A stretch of 64,000 nucleotides of DNA from Archivesica marissinica. Taxonomy: Eukaryota; Mollusca; Bivalvia; Venerida; Vesicomyidae. The first letter of the stretch is position 1. Each line of letters opens with the position of its first letter. The DNA is taken from the NCBI GenBank assembly GCA_014843695.1, contig CM026403.1, positions 44,051,516 through 44,115,515 of the forward strand. Reading direction: 5' to 3'. Both the position numbers and the translations under genes were made by a program. Positions 18,694 to 28,871 of this stretch are shown here, in pieces. Under the pieces are notes generated by a model. The model worked only from the letters and a program-made list of their open reading frames with translations. It did no database searches and was not told the DNA's origin.

Positions 18694-20175
18694 CTCATAA
18701 TGGAAGAGGTTATGATACACAATTTGTTTTAAGATATTTAATTACACATGGTACAATTAAACCAGATTTAATTATGAATGGAAATAATATTATGTTATTA
18801 AAATATAAAAATATAAGATTAATAGATTCATTAAATTTTATAGGAATACCTTTAGCGTCTTTCCCTAAAACATTTGGTTTAAAAGAATTAGCTAAGGGTT
18901 GGTTTCCGTTTTGGGCTAATACTAGTCAATATCAAAACTATATTGGACCATATTTACCATTAGACTATTACAAACCAGGATGTATGAAACCTGAAAATCG
19001 TGATATATTTATGAAATGGTATGAAGATAAAATAAATAACCAAGAATTTTTTGATTTTAGAAAAGAAATGAAACAATATTGTGTTTCAGATGTTGATATT
19101 TTAAGAAGAGGGTGTGGGGAGTTTATAATACAATTTTTAAATAGTGATCAAATTAACCCCTTTAGAGAGGCAATAACATTACCTCAAGCCTGTAATAAAG
19201 CATGGAGAAAAAATTATATGCCTAAAAATAGTCTTGGGGTTATATCTGATAGTGGATATCCTAACAAAACGAAATATTCTATTAAAGGTGTAAGATGGCT
19301 TCAGGCCTATAGTACTGATTTAAATAAGAAAATTTACCATGCATTAAATGGAGGTGAAAAAAAAATCGGTAAATATCATGTAGATGGTTATTGTGATGGT
19401 ATAATATATGAATTTCTAGGGTGTTTATATCATGGTTGTGAGAAGTGTTATCCAAATAGAAAATATATTAACCCATATACAAAAAAAACAATGATGCAAC
19501 TTCATGAAGAAACTATTAATCGATTTGACACTCTTATATTACTAGGATATAAAATTATATATATATGGGAATGTGATTTTGATAATTATAAAAATATCAA
19601 TATCCAATATAAGAATAATATAAATGTATTATACCCCTATAGAGAACCTATTAAACCTAGAGATGCTCTATTTGGAGGTAGAACAAATGCTGTAAAATTA
19701 TATCATAAAATAAAAGATGATGAACAAATAAAATATGTCGATATATGTTCGCTATATCCATATGTTAATAAGTATAAAAAATATCCATGTGGACACCCAA
19801 GTATATTAAGCCCGGAACAAATTGATATAACATATATTAGTGAGTATCAGGGTTTAATAAAATGCAAAATACTACCTCCTCAAACATTATGGATGCCGGT
19901 ATTACCGATACATTGTAATAAAAAAATGATATTTACTCTATGTTATACATGTGCAAAGAAAGAAGATGATTATTGTAAACATACAGAAAATCAAAGAGCA
20001 TTGATTGGTACATGGACAACTGTAGAAATACAGAAAGCGTTAGATAAGGGTTATCATATTTTAGAAATATATCAAATATGGCATTGGAGTGAGTGGAGTT
20101 CAGATGTATATAAAAACTATATTGATAAATATTTAAAAATGAAACAAGAGGCAAGTGGATACCCAAACTGGGTCA
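18694..20175 (+). repeat. 1.48-kb PolB direct duplication, copy B
   Basis: Second copy of 10688-12170, on the other side of the LINE. It has the intact frame, where copy A has an extra A near 11920. Confidence 0.9.
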
Positions 20176-20996
20176 AAAATGAAGATGATAAAAATAGGTT
20201 TAAAACAGATTATTTTAACGCTGAAGGTATTGTGTTAGACAATATTGATTATAACCCTGGAAAAAGAGCGTTTGCAAAAACTATGCTTAATTGTTTATGG
20301 GGTAAAAATGATCAAAATAACAAATTACCCCCTTGTGAATATATTAGTAAAGTCTCAAGATGTTTTGATATTATGAATGATAGTAATATTGAGGTCAATA
20401 GTATTGATATGTTTGATCATGATAATTTTATATTAATCAATTATAAAGATTTAACTGACGAAATTGAACCTCATTCATCTGCTAATGTTGTGGTGGCATC
20501 ATTTGTAACTGCATATGCAAGATTAGAATTGTATGCAGTTCTTGAACTATTAGGTAAAAGAGTATTATACTTTGATACAGACAGTTGTATGTATATACAT
20601 AAACCAGGAGAATATAATATTCCTATTGTAGATAGCCGTTTAGGTAAATGGACGGATGAAGTTCCTGATGGAAAAATTATAAGTTATGTTGGTTTAGGGC
20701 CTAAAAATTACGGATATCAATATGATATAAATGGTAGTATATTGACTAAATGTAAAGTAAAAGGGATAACATTAGATTACAATACAGCTCAAAAAGTAAA
20801 TTTTGAATCTATGGTTAAATGTATAAATGATAGAAAAAATTATTCTATACATATCACATATGAATCCCGTATTAAAAAATCTAAAAATAGAAAGGTCACC
20901 AGTGAAAAACAGACAAAAACATTTCGATCAGTATATACAAAACGAGTAGTTGAAGATAACTATTCAACTGTACCATACGGTTTTTATCATGATTAA
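18694..20996 (+). pseudogene. DNA polymerase B, C-terminal part (copy B)
   Basis: An uninterrupted frame of about 767 codons starting inside the exonuclease domain (HNGRGYDTQF), so it lacks the N-terminus. It includes the exonuclease III region (YCVSDVDILRRGC), motif A DICSLYPYV, the TPR-type insertion of protein-primed polymerases, motif B PGKRAFAKTMLNCLWGK and motif C VLYFDTDS, and ends with TVPYGFYHD. This is the Polinton protein-primed family B polymerase, which replicates linear DNA with terminal proteins at the inverted repeats. The next gene starts 4 nt after its stop. With the N-terminal part 8 kb away, no complete polymerase can be read here. Confidence 0.9.
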
Positions 20997-21000
20997 AAAC

Positions 21001-21387
21001 ATGAACGTCTATGAATCAGAATACATAGAGCTAAGAACAGTTTTTGTAAAAAATATGCCAGATCTTAATAGTATTTGTAAAGCTGTTGGAATTCCTGAAA
21101 GTAATGTTGCTATGCATCAAAAAAGATTTAATAATGATAATATTATTTTGTTAGCTGCAGTATTTAATAGTTGGTATCGTGTGGCTATAAATATACTACC
21201 ATTATATGGTATAACCCCTAAATTAATGCTGGCCTATGGTTATTATATTACAGGCAACAAGCAGACAAGTAGGGTGTTATTGAATGATAATATAAAATAT
21301 ATGTTTATTAAAAGTCATGAAGATTATTTTAAAGAAATAAGTGATGTTATGAAAAGAAATTATTCTATCAACACACAACCATTTTAG
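21001..21387 (+). CDS. Unknown Polinton protein downstream of PolB
   Basis: 128 residues from ATG 21001 (MNVYESEYIELRT), 4 nt after PolB. Contains a helical central region (IILLAAVFNSWYRVAINILPLYGI), mildly hydrophobic but not a clear membrane segment. It is followed after 5 nt by the next gene, so it sits in a tightly packed cluster. No family recognised. Confidence 0.65.
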   Translation: MNVYESEYIELRTVFVKNMPDLNSICKAVGIPESNVAMHQKRFNNDNIILLAAVFNSWYRVAINILPLYGITPKLMLAYGYYITGNKQTSRVLLNDNIKYMFIKSHEDYFKEISDVMKRNYSINTQPF

Positions 21388-21392
21388 AAAAA

Positions 21393-22055
21393 ATGGCATC
21401 GTTCAATTTAAATGTTGTACCTATTGAAATTAGAGAAAAAATATATAAGAATCTTGTGAATAGTTCTATAATGAATAAAAAGTTAAAAGGTGAATTAATG
21501 AATCAATGGATACGTACACAATTAACAATAGTGTCAAGAGAAGCTCTATATTATGATTATTCCAAGAGTCTTAAACTAATGACTATTTTAGGTGAAGATA
21601 TAGAATCAAGAGATCATTTTACGATTTGTGTCAAACAAAAACTATTTGATACAATAAATGAAAGATTAGAAGCATTGGAAGATCTTACTAGTACAGTATG
21701 GAAGTTTGAAATAAGAAATGCAACATTTGATGACATAAATAATATAATTATTGCATCTAAGAATAGAAGTGACTGTTATATGTGTATGTCACAATATTTA
21801 CAAACAAGGTTTAGTCTTGGATTTTCGTCTAAACCTTATACTGTACCTATACTACGAGGGTTTATAATTTTAAACCATCGTGTAGGAAAATATACAATTA
21901 GACAAATCATTAAAAAAGGTGATGTGAACAAGGTTGGTATGAATATACCTATAAATACATTATACGATGATTTACAAATATATTGTACTGTAATATTTCA
22001 AGTTGGTAACGCTCATATTGCTCCTGAACTAGTAGCTATAATTAACAATAATTAA
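21393..22055 (+). CDS. Unknown Polinton protein, F-box-like N-terminus
   Basis: 220 residues. The first 20 residues (FNLNVVPIEIREKIYKNLV) loosely match the start of an F-box helix (L-P-x-E-I-x-x-K-I-x-x-x-L); if real it would suggest recruitment of host SCF ubiquitin ligase, but the match is short. The rest is mixed alpha/beta with no known motif. The gene is intact, with a 2-nt gap to the next one. Confidence 0.65.
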   Translation: MASFNLNVVPIEIREKIYKNLVNSSIMNKKLKGELMNQWIRTQLTIVSREALYYDYSKSLKLMTILGEDIESRDHFTICVKQKLFDTINERLEALEDLTSTVWKFEIRNATFDDINNIIIASKNRSDCYMCMSQYLQTRFSLGFSSKPYTVPILRGFIILNHRVGKYTIRQIIKKGDVNKVGMNIPINTLYDDLQIYCTVIFQVGNAHIAPELVAIINNN

Positions 22056-22057
22056 AA

Positions 22058-22378
22058 ATGTCAAAAATATGGTCGAAATCATATATTTCATTATACTATA
22101 TTCTTGAATATAGTTTATATACAGAGGCTTTGTACCAAACTATTGATTTCAATATGGAAACAGATGAAGAAATTTATGATAAGTTATATCAAATAAGAAC
22201 ATTTGATATATTTAGAAAGAATATAGAAGAAATGTTACAAACAGACTATAAAGATGTTATTCTAAATATGGATGCATTAAACTTTGATGATTGGAAGAAA
22301 TATGTGGCTATTAATAGGGATGTAATAGCTCTTATAAGATCATGGATATATGACTGTTGTTATCATTTAGACCTTTAA
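22058..22378 (+). CDS. Small unknown Polinton protein
   Basis: 106 residues, acidic and helical (LYQIRTFDIFRKNIEEML). Lies between two other small genes with 2-nt gaps on both sides. No recognisable domain. Confidence 0.6.
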   Translation: MSKIWSKSYISLYYILEYSLYTEALYQTIDFNMETDEEIYDKLYQIRTFDIFRKNIEEMLQTDYKDVILNMDALNFDDWKKYVAINRDVIALIRSWIYDCCYHLDL

Positions 22379-22380
22379 AG

Positions 22381-22704
22381 ATGACTGCAACAAGACGTAC
22401 ATTAGATTGTGGGATCTACAAAGCAGCACTAGTAGATGCTTTTCTAAATATCACCGAAGATTTTGAAGATATGAGTTACGATATTATAGAACTAGAATTA
22501 AAAAAACCACACTTTTACAATGCTTTTCTAACTAGTGTTGGGTGGATGAGTCTTATATTTCAATGTGGTGTTGTACATTGGAGTTTTGAAGAATTAAACA
22601 CTGAATTAGTAAATACAAAAAATGTTGTAACATACTTATATGATTATTGGAAATTATATATGGATGTAAATTATTCTGGTGTAGTACGTTACTTAGAAAT
22701 GTAA
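22381..22704 (+). CDS. Small helical protein, paralogue of 22821-23180
   Basis: 107 residues. It shares with the next gene the pattern TRTLD...YKAA.V.AF.N, MSYDII, ..MSLIF.C.VV.WSFEE.N and a C-terminal W-x-x-Y-M. The two are tandem duplicates. The helix MSLIFQCGVVHWSFEEL and the C-terminal Trp region recall the BH1/BH2 arrangement of Bcl-2-fold proteins, which some adintoviruses carry; this is a weak, unproven similarity. Confidence 0.65.
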   Translation: MTATRRTLDCGIYKAALVDAFLNITEDFEDMSYDIIELELKKPHFYNAFLTSVGWMSLIFQCGVVHWSFEELNTELVNTKNVVTYLYDYWKLYMDVNYSGVVRYLEM

Positions 22705-22820
22705 TTTTGTTAACACTACATTATGTTACTAATAATATAATTTGACCTGTTACTATTAATAGATTTGTAGTAGCTGTTATAAGATTGGTTTGTATGTCTA
22801 TAATCATTAACAGCATTAAA

Positions 22821-23180
22821 ATGGCTGAAAATACACGTACATTGGATAGCGATGTATACAAAGCTGCAATGGTACATGCTTTTATGAATAACACAGATAC
22901 ACTTGATAATATGAGCTATGATATTATAGACAGAGTGTTAAAGGGGCCTCACATGTACAGTGACTTTCTAGAAAGCGTTGAATACATGAGCCTTATTTTT
23001 CTTTGTGAAGTTGTACGTTGGAGTTTTGAGGAATTTAACGCTGGAATAGTAAACAACAACAATGTACCAATATGGTTATTTAAATGTTGGAAAACGTATA
23101 TGGAGATACATAATAAACCTGGATGGGAAAATGTTGAAGATGATGACATGGAAGTGTTATATTATATGGAGACTATTTGA
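22821..23180 (+). CDS. Small helical protein, Bcl-2-like by impression only
   Basis: 119 residues from ATG 22821 (MAENTRTLDSD); an upstream in-frame start is less likely. Paralogue of 22381-22704. YMSLIFLCEVVRWSFEEFN occupies the place a BH1 helix would, and W-x10-KPGWENV near the C-terminus resembles a BH2 GGW motif. An anti-apoptotic role would suit a virus, but structure prediction is needed to support it. A repeated acidic DDDME tail follows (ENVEDDDME; EDDDM recurs after the stop). Confidence 0.6.
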   Translation: MAENTRTLDSDVYKAAMVHAFMNNTDTLDNMSYDIIDRVLKGPHMYSDFLESVEYMSLIFLCEVVRWSFEEFNAGIVNNNNVPIWLFKCWKTYMEIHNKPGWENVEDDDMEVLYYMETI

Positions 23181-23348
23181 AGATGATGACATGAAAAAGA
23201 ATTACATTATATGATGGAATTGTATTTTTGGACACTACAATATATGAATTATATTACACTTTGTATAATTGATAGTATTGATATTGTTAATAATATGTAA
23301 TTAAATAACATATTTAACACTATTTATGTTAGTCATTACTTGTACGCC

Positions 23349-24002
23349 ATGGAAGGTAGTATGTTTTTACACCATCCATGTAATATATTTATTTGTGGTC
23401 CTAGTGGTTGTGGTAAAACACAATTTGTTAAACAATTAATCAAATATAAAAAAGATATATTTGATATTGTTCCAGAAAGAATAATATGGTGTTATAAAGA
23501 GTGGCAATCTATTTATGGAGATTTACAGGAGAGTGAGGGTTCTACAATTAAGTTTATTGATGGAATACCTGAAAATGATGAAGATATTACATCTGATATA
23601 TCAATTCCAGGTTTAATAGTTTTTGACGATATGTTGGGTGATGTTGATGAAGAAAAAATCAAATTATGGTTTACACGTAAAGGGCATCACCGTAATGCTA
23701 GTATAATATATATAACTCAAAATATGTATCAACAATCGAAATCATCTAGAACAATAAGTTTAAATTCTCATTATATGGTGTTATTTCAAAATAGTAGAGA
23801 TAAAGGTCAAATAAAGGTATTAGCTAATCAAACACAATTACCCCATCTATTACATGCTTACCACGATGCAACTACTAACCCTCATGGTTATTTATTATTA
23901 GATTTTCATCCATCAACTCCAGAACAATTTAGAATTAGGGCAGACATTTTTCATCATTGGCAGACAGGGGATGATAGAGGAGCTATAATATATACACATT
24001 AG
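23349..24002 (+). CDS. FtsK/HerA-type DNA packaging ATPase
   Basis: 217 residues; start ATG 23349 (MEGSMFLHHP). Walker A GPSGCGKT at residues 17-24, Walker B LIVFDD at 89-94, and an ITQN sensor-type motif at 122-125 preceded by KGHHRNAS. This is the A32-like packaging ATPase found in Polintons, adintoviruses and virophages, which drives genome DNA into preformed capsids. Length is typical. The frame is intact, unlike many neighbours. It opens the virion gene block. Confidence 0.92.
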   Translation: MEGSMFLHHPCNIFICGPSGCGKTQFVKQLIKYKKDIFDIVPERIIWCYKEWQSIYGDLQESEGSTIKFIDGIPENDEDITSDISIPGLIVFDDMLGDVDEEKIKLWFTRKGHHRNASIIYITQNMYQQSKSSRTISLNSHYMVLFQNSRDKGQIKVLANQTQLPHLLHAYHDATTNPHGYLLLDFHPSTPEQFRIRADIFHHWQTGDDRGAIIYTH

Positions 24003-24032
24003 ATTTTATTTTTCATTTACAATTTAGCAATC

Positions 24033-25313
24033 ATGGAGGGCACACCAATTTCATTAATTAGAGCGTTAACAAATTTGGGGGGTGAAAGAAATCATGAAAA
24101 TAGAATTATATTATTAAATAAGGGTTTAGCCCAAATGATGAAATGGTTTATATTAGCTTCAAAAAATATTTTAGATAAAAAAATTAAATTACCTAAACCT
24201 ACACAAAAATTTAGGGATAAAAATAAACATATCCTTGAACAAATTGTTGATGATAATGTAAGTTTAGATAAAAAGAGAGAATTAATTTTAACTCCTGGAG
24301 GTATGGGTTTTTTGGGGGGAGGTTTAATAAAAACACTAATAAAATGGGATGGTAATAAAATGATTAGAAGTTTAAAGGCTCCTAAAAAAACCTCCTAATA
24401 AAAATAATGGCCGTAAACAGGTTAAAAAACCAGCAGGGGGTAAACAAAAACAAGCTAAACAACCTAGAAAACAAACTAAAAAAATAAAATCACCAACTAC
24501 AAAAAAACCAATAGGTGCAAATATGGATCTTATACGAAAAACCATTTTAAATAGTGAACGTCAAGCAAATTTAAAACTAAGATTAAAAAATAAAATATTA
24601 AATAAACAAAACCCTACTAGTTATCCAGAACTTAGAAAAATATTAGGAACTCCGGTTATAAATATAAATCATCAAAATCAAACCCAAAATTTATCAGATT
24701 TAATATCAGAAAATTCATTTATTTTAGATAATCAAAATTTAAAATCTAGAACTCCATCACCTATATTACCTTCATTATCTCCAAATAATGTATCAAAATT
24801 ATTAACATCCATAGAAAAAAACAATATACCTGATAGCGATTCATTTATTAATAACAGTATTAATAATAGTATTAAAACCAAACAACCACACCACAACAAC
24901 AAACCCCATCTATAAATAACCTCCAAAACAATGATTTTTCAAATATATCACATATATCGGGGTTATATATGGATAATAATGATACTAGTACATTTCCATT
25001 TACAGCTACAAAAGTAGATCCAAAGGCTTTATTAGGAAGTCCTCAAATATCGGATGATTTATCCTTTTTTCATCCAAGTAGAACTTCTACACCAATTAGT
25101 GATATGTCGTTTGTATATGATGATCCTAGATCTCCTAGCCCTATAATATCACGTTTTCAACCATTAAACACAACACCAAAAAAGAAAAAAGTATCATTTT
25201 TAATCCCAAATAAAAAAATGAGTAAAAAAACATTAAAATTTAAAACAAAAATGGAAAAAGAAAACAATAAAAATAAAAAATGGCTTAAAAAATATATTAA
25301 TAAAACGGTATAA
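24033..25313 (+). pseudogene. Unknown virion-block protein, broken by two frame changes
   Basis: Three successive frames (24033-24398, 24523-24915 and 24969-25313) read as one protein. Each junction stays coding-like in the neighbouring frame: Lys/Pro/Gln-rich around 24400-24520, and Gln/Thr-rich around 24880-24960. The first change is at an A7 run near 24384. The first part has LTPGGMGFLGGGLIK. The middle is Ser/Asn-rich with TPSPILPSLSP. The end has SRTSTPISD, SPSPIIS and a Lys-rich tail. Function unknown; its position after the ATPase matches a conserved but unnamed Polinton ORF. Assembly error at the homopolymer is possible. Confidence 0.6.
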
Positions 25314-25364
25314 ATACATTGAATATATTATATAAAATCAGTTACACTTAAACTACTGAAAGGT

Positions 25365-25578
25365 ATGGCTGGAAGAAAATCGAGAAAACCTAAAAGAAGA
25401 AAGACGTAATAATATTACCATCAAAAGAGTACAAAAAGGTAGAGGTAGAGGTCGAAGACGTAGTAGAAGAGGGCGAAACCAAGTAGGTGGTGGTGCTGCT
25501 ATGCCATTGTTGATTCTAGGTTCAATGTTAGCTCCAGTTATAGAAAAATCACTTGGAGGTTTAATTAACAAAATATAG
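25365..25578 (+). pseudogene. Small basic pX-like protein with hydrophobic tail, frameshifted
   Basis: ATG at 25365 begins a basic start (MAGRKSRKPKRR) that hits a stop after 15 residues. One base offset continues as an Arg/Gly-rich segment (QKGRGRGRRRSRRGRN) and ends in a hydrophobic GGGAAMPLLILGSMLAPV region. Basic head plus hydrophobic C-terminus is the layout of the adenovirus pX/mu-like core proteins described in Polintons and adintoviruses. Too short to be sure. Confidence 0.55.
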
Positions 25579-25585
25579 TTTTATA

Positions 25586-25924
25586 ATGGTAAAATCTAAT
25601 AAAGCACCATTAATTAAAAAAAATGGAGAAATGTTAATAGCATTGTCAAATTCACCTCAGAAATTTAGAAGAAATATAATTGTACATGCACCAAATGAAC
25701 TAATTAATAGTATATGTGAATGTTGTAAAAATGTTTTAAAGGGTAATGTAGCCATGTCAAATGGTCATACATCTCAGTTGAAAGCTCATAGTAAACACAT
25801 ACGGAAATTAGCTGACCATAAAATAAGTATTAAACAAAAGAAAAAAATATTAAATAATAAAAATAATAGTGATTTACTTTCATTATTAGGAACTATTATT
25901 AAACCTATTTTAAAAGAAATATGA
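25586..25924 (+). CDS. Conserved small Polinton virion-block protein
   Basis: 112 residues, basic. Features CECCKNVLKGNV, then HSKHIRKLADHKISIKQKKKIL and a hydrophobic C-terminus SLLGTIIKPILKEI. A C-x-N-x-L-x-G...L-x-x-H-K...KKKxL pattern is common in Polinton and related small virus proteins, often just before the capsid genes; function not established. Its stop overlaps the next start (ATGA-type overlap at 25921-25924). Confidence 0.7.
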   Translation: MVKSNKAPLIKKNGEMLIALSNSPQKFRRNIIVHAPNELINSICECCKNVLKGNVAMSNGHTSQLKAHSKHIRKLADHKISIKQKKKILNNKNNSDLLSLLGTIIKPILKEI

Positions 25925-26652
25925 AAAAAATGGTTATTGTACCGATGAAAACATTAGAAGAGATGAATCAATGGAAAACACAACATAGACCTACTTTACC
26001 AGTTAATCCTGATATTAGTAAAACATCAAATTTACAATCTGAAATGGGTAATATTTTAAAACGAGATGATTTAAATGAATCAGATAAATCAAGATTATTT
26101 GGTGAAACATTACATAAATTTAAATTATCGCATTCTAAAGCTATATCATTTGCACAACCTAAAAATACCCCCGAAACTACTATCAAAAAAAATGTACATG
26201 GAATTAATGATGATATTATTGAAAGTATTCCTAAAACTATGCAACATAAAGGTACATTATTATTAGAACGTTTAAAACAAGATCCAAATATAACATGGGA
26301 TGATAAGGGGGTTTTAGAAATTAATGGTAAAACAATTGCAGGTTCAAATATAATAGATTTAGTTAATGATGTAATTAGACAAAGAAAAAAATCACAACCT
26401 CCAACTGGTTGGAATTATTTTTCTAAAATTTTAAAAGATATTAATATACCAAAAGAATATATAGGAAATAAACAACGATGGACATCAATGCATAAAGGTT
26501 TTGATAGTGATGATGATGATGAATATTTTGACACAAGTAATATAGTAGATTCAAGTTTTTCTATTTCCCCCATTCCATCAACATCAAGTATAAAAAAGAG
26601 TACTGATAAAAAGAAAGGAAAAGCTAAATTACAAAAATGGGACAAATATTAA
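25921..26652 (+). CDS. Conserved Polinton protein of unknown function
   Basis: 243 residues. The N-terminal part has MVIVPMKTLEEMNQWK and LNESDKSRLFGETLHKF. The centre has KGTLLLERLKQDPNITWDDKG, NGKTIAGSNIIDLVNDVIRQ and PPTGWNYFSKILKDINIPKEY. The tail is acidic (DSDDDDEYFD) then Ser/Lys-rich. The GSNIIDLVNDV region recurs in Polinton and adintovirus proteins, as I recall the family, without known function. The 3' end overlaps the integrase start by 16 nt. Confidence 0.7.
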   Translation: MKKMVIVPMKTLEEMNQWKTQHRPTLPVNPDISKTSNLQSEMGNILKRDDLNESDKSRLFGETLHKFKLSHSKAISFAQPKNTPETTIKKNVHGINDDIIESIPKTMQHKGTLLLERLKQDPNITWDDKGVLEINGKTIAGSNIIDLVNDVIRQRKKSQPPTGWNYFSKILKDINIPKEYIGNKQRWTSMHKGFDSDDDDEYFDTSNIVDSSFSISPIPSTSSIKKSTDKKKGKAKLQKWDKY

Positions 26653-27757
26653 AAACAGGATTATTAAAAAAAATTGAGAATACTTTAAAAAATATCTATT
26701 ATAATCCTAAACACCCATCAAGTTTTTCAGGTATAAATAAATTATATCAAACAGTTAAAAAATATAAAAATATAGGTAAATATGTTTCGTTAAATATAGT
26801 AAAGAATTGGCTACAAAAACAAAATACTTATACATTACATAAACCTATAATAAGAAAATTTAAAAGAAGAAAAACCATTTCAGGAGGTATAGATTATCAA
26901 TGGAAAGCTGATTTAGCTGATTTACAAAAATATAGTAAATTTAATAATAATTTTAGATATCTATTATGTGTTATAAATGTTTTTTCAAAATATGCATGGG
27001 TAATACCAATTAAAAATAAAAGTGGAGATACAATGATTAAAGCATTTCAAACTATTTTAAATAAATCTAACAGAACCCTAAATCATTACAAACAGATAAA
27101 GGTTCAGAATTTAAAAATAAATTATTTCAAACATTTTTAAAAAATAATAATATTTATTTCTTTACAACTGAAAACCCAGAAACAAAGGCTAGTACTGTCA
27201 CACGTTTTCAGCGTACTTTAAAAAATAGAATGTGGAAATTTTTTACACATAATAAAACTAGAAAATATATAAATAAATTAAATGATATAGTTTATGCTTA
27301 TAATCATAGTTTTCATAGAAGTATTCAAACATCTCCTATACTTGTTACAGAAAAAAATGAAGCAGAAATAACCGATACCTTATATGGGGATAATATTAAA
27401 ACAAATAAAACAAATAAAATACAAATTGATGATTTAGTTAGAATTAATAAAACTAAAAAAACATTTGATAAAGGTTATTTACCTAATTGGACAATAGAAT
27501 TATTTAAAGTTTATAAAATTAATAATTCAAATTCAATATCAGTGAAAATAAAGGATTTAAATAATGATATAATAAAAGGATCATTTTATTTACAAGAAAT
27601 TCAAACTATAAAAGACAATAAAATTTATGATATTGATTCAGTTGTTGGAAAACGTACACGGGTAATAAACGGTAAGAAAATAAAAGAAATAAATGTACAT
27701 TGGAAAGGATATCCAAAAACATTTAATTCTTGGATTCCAGAAACAAATTTAATATGA
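26637..27757 (+). pseudogene. Retroviral-type integrase with chromodomain, frameshifted
   Basis: Two frames (26637-27140, then about 27080-27757) with one frame change near 27078. N-terminal HHCC-like region degenerate; core begins YQWKADLADLQKY (first Asp) and LLCVINVFSKYAWV. The second Asp is in QTDKGSEF (codon 27095-27097). Where the family has the catalytic Glu (KAS-VV-ER-F context) this copy has Thr (codon 27200-27202, TVTRFQRTL). The C-terminus is a chromodomain (HWKGYPKTFNSWIPETNL). Polinton integrases insert the linear DNA, giving 6-bp duplications. This copy lacks a DDE triad as well as an intact frame. Confidence 0.88.
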
Positions 27758-27981
27758 TGGCATCCGATGAATCAAATATTACAATACCATTTTGTGACAG
27801 AAAACCTAAAAATACTTTAATATTTATTTCACAAATCATTGTGATTTATTTCATTATTATAGCTGCTCTCATACAATTAAGTCTACAAAATACAAACAAA
27901 GATTTATGGATAATATTACTAAGTAGTTCATTAGGATATATATTACCATCTCCAAATTTAAAATTCGACAAGAAAAAATGA
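27754..27981 (+). CDS. Small membrane protein
   Basis: About 75 residues, start ATG 27754 or 27757, overlapping the integrase stop. Two hydrophobic segments: TLIFISQIIVIYFIIIAALI (about 25-46) and WIILLSSSLGYILPSP (about 53-68), ending in a Lys tail. A short two-segment membrane protein between integrase and penton is typical for Polintons and adintoviruses. Role unknown; the virion internal membrane or entry is possible. Confidence 0.7.
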   Translation: MMASDESNITIPFCDRKPKNTLIFISQIIVIYFIIIAALIQLSLQNTNKDLWIILLSSSLGYILPSPNLKFDKKK

Positions 27982-28871
27982 ATTCTTTTTATATAACTTT
28001 ACTTAGTGATTCTTCATATGAAACATTTCCAAATAATACATTACATAATTTTACAACAAAATTACCTAAATCAATAAATATAAAAAAAGAAAATTGGGAA
28101 GTAGCCTTAGTTGAATTAATTCATCCATCACAAATTATAAATATAAATAAAGAAGATTCAGTTTTTTATTATGTTACTACTGATTCAAAATTAGGAAACA
28201 TTTTTTACCAAACTTCTAGTTCTATTTATACATATGTAAATGGACTTCATAAAATGCAATACAGTATAAAACCAGGTGTATATTCAGGAATTGGGCATAG
28301 TGTATATGAAATTAATAATTCTTTACAAAAATGTTTAAAATATAATTTTTTACAAAATGAGGTAAGTTTTTCTATATCATTATCACAATCTAGTAAAAGA
28401 CCTGAGGTAAAATATACGGTAAATACAACAAAAGATACGGCTCCAGACCATGCAGCGCTTACTTTAAGTAACATAGGGCTTTTGTTTTCAGATTCTTTAT
28501 TTGAAAAAATAGGAGGTGATACAGAAAATAATCGTATTATTTATGATAATACTGATCTAGATTCTTTTCCTTTTGAACCTGATTTAAATATAGGCTCAAA
28601 TCAATTATTTATTTATTCAGATATAATAGATTATAGTTTATTAGGAAGCATAGAAAGTCCTATTTTAAGAATAGTACCATTTGAAAATAAAAATAAATCA
28701 TTTCAGGTACATAGAGAATTTGTACACAAACATTATTTATCAATATCAAAATCTATTTTTGATGAAATAAAAATAAATATAACAGGAGAATCAGGTACCC
28801 CTATTAACTTTGTTAGCGGTAAGACAATATTAACATTACATTCTAGACAAAGGAAACAATTACAAATATGA
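27978..28871 (+). CDS. Penton-like minor capsid protein 1
   Basis: 297 residues, start overlapping the previous stop (ATGA). The N-terminus FYITLLSDSS...FTTKLPKSINI..ENWEVALVEL matches the Polinton penton/minor capsid pattern (FYLTLPSNSS...). The C-terminal half has LFIYSDIIDYSLLGSIESPI, LRIVPF, HYLSISKSIFDEIKINI and GKTILTLH, the conserved single-jelly-roll part. It would form capsid vertices with the double-jelly-roll protein. Intact. Tandem paralogue at 28868-29896. Confidence 0.85.
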   Translation: MNSFYITLLSDSSYETFPNNTLHNFTTKLPKSINIKKENWEVALVELIHPSQIININKEDSVFYYVTTDSKLGNIFYQTSSSIYTYVNGLHKMQYSIKPGVYSGIGHSVYEINNSLQKCLKYNFLQNEVSFSISLSQSSKRPEVKYTVNTTKDTAPDHAALTLSNIGLLFSDSLFEKIGGDTENNRIIYDNTDLDSFPFEPDLNIGSNQLFIYSDIIDYSLLGSIESPILRIVPFENKNKSFQVHREFVHKHYLSISKSIFDEIKINITGESGTPINFVSGKTILTLHSRQRKQLQI

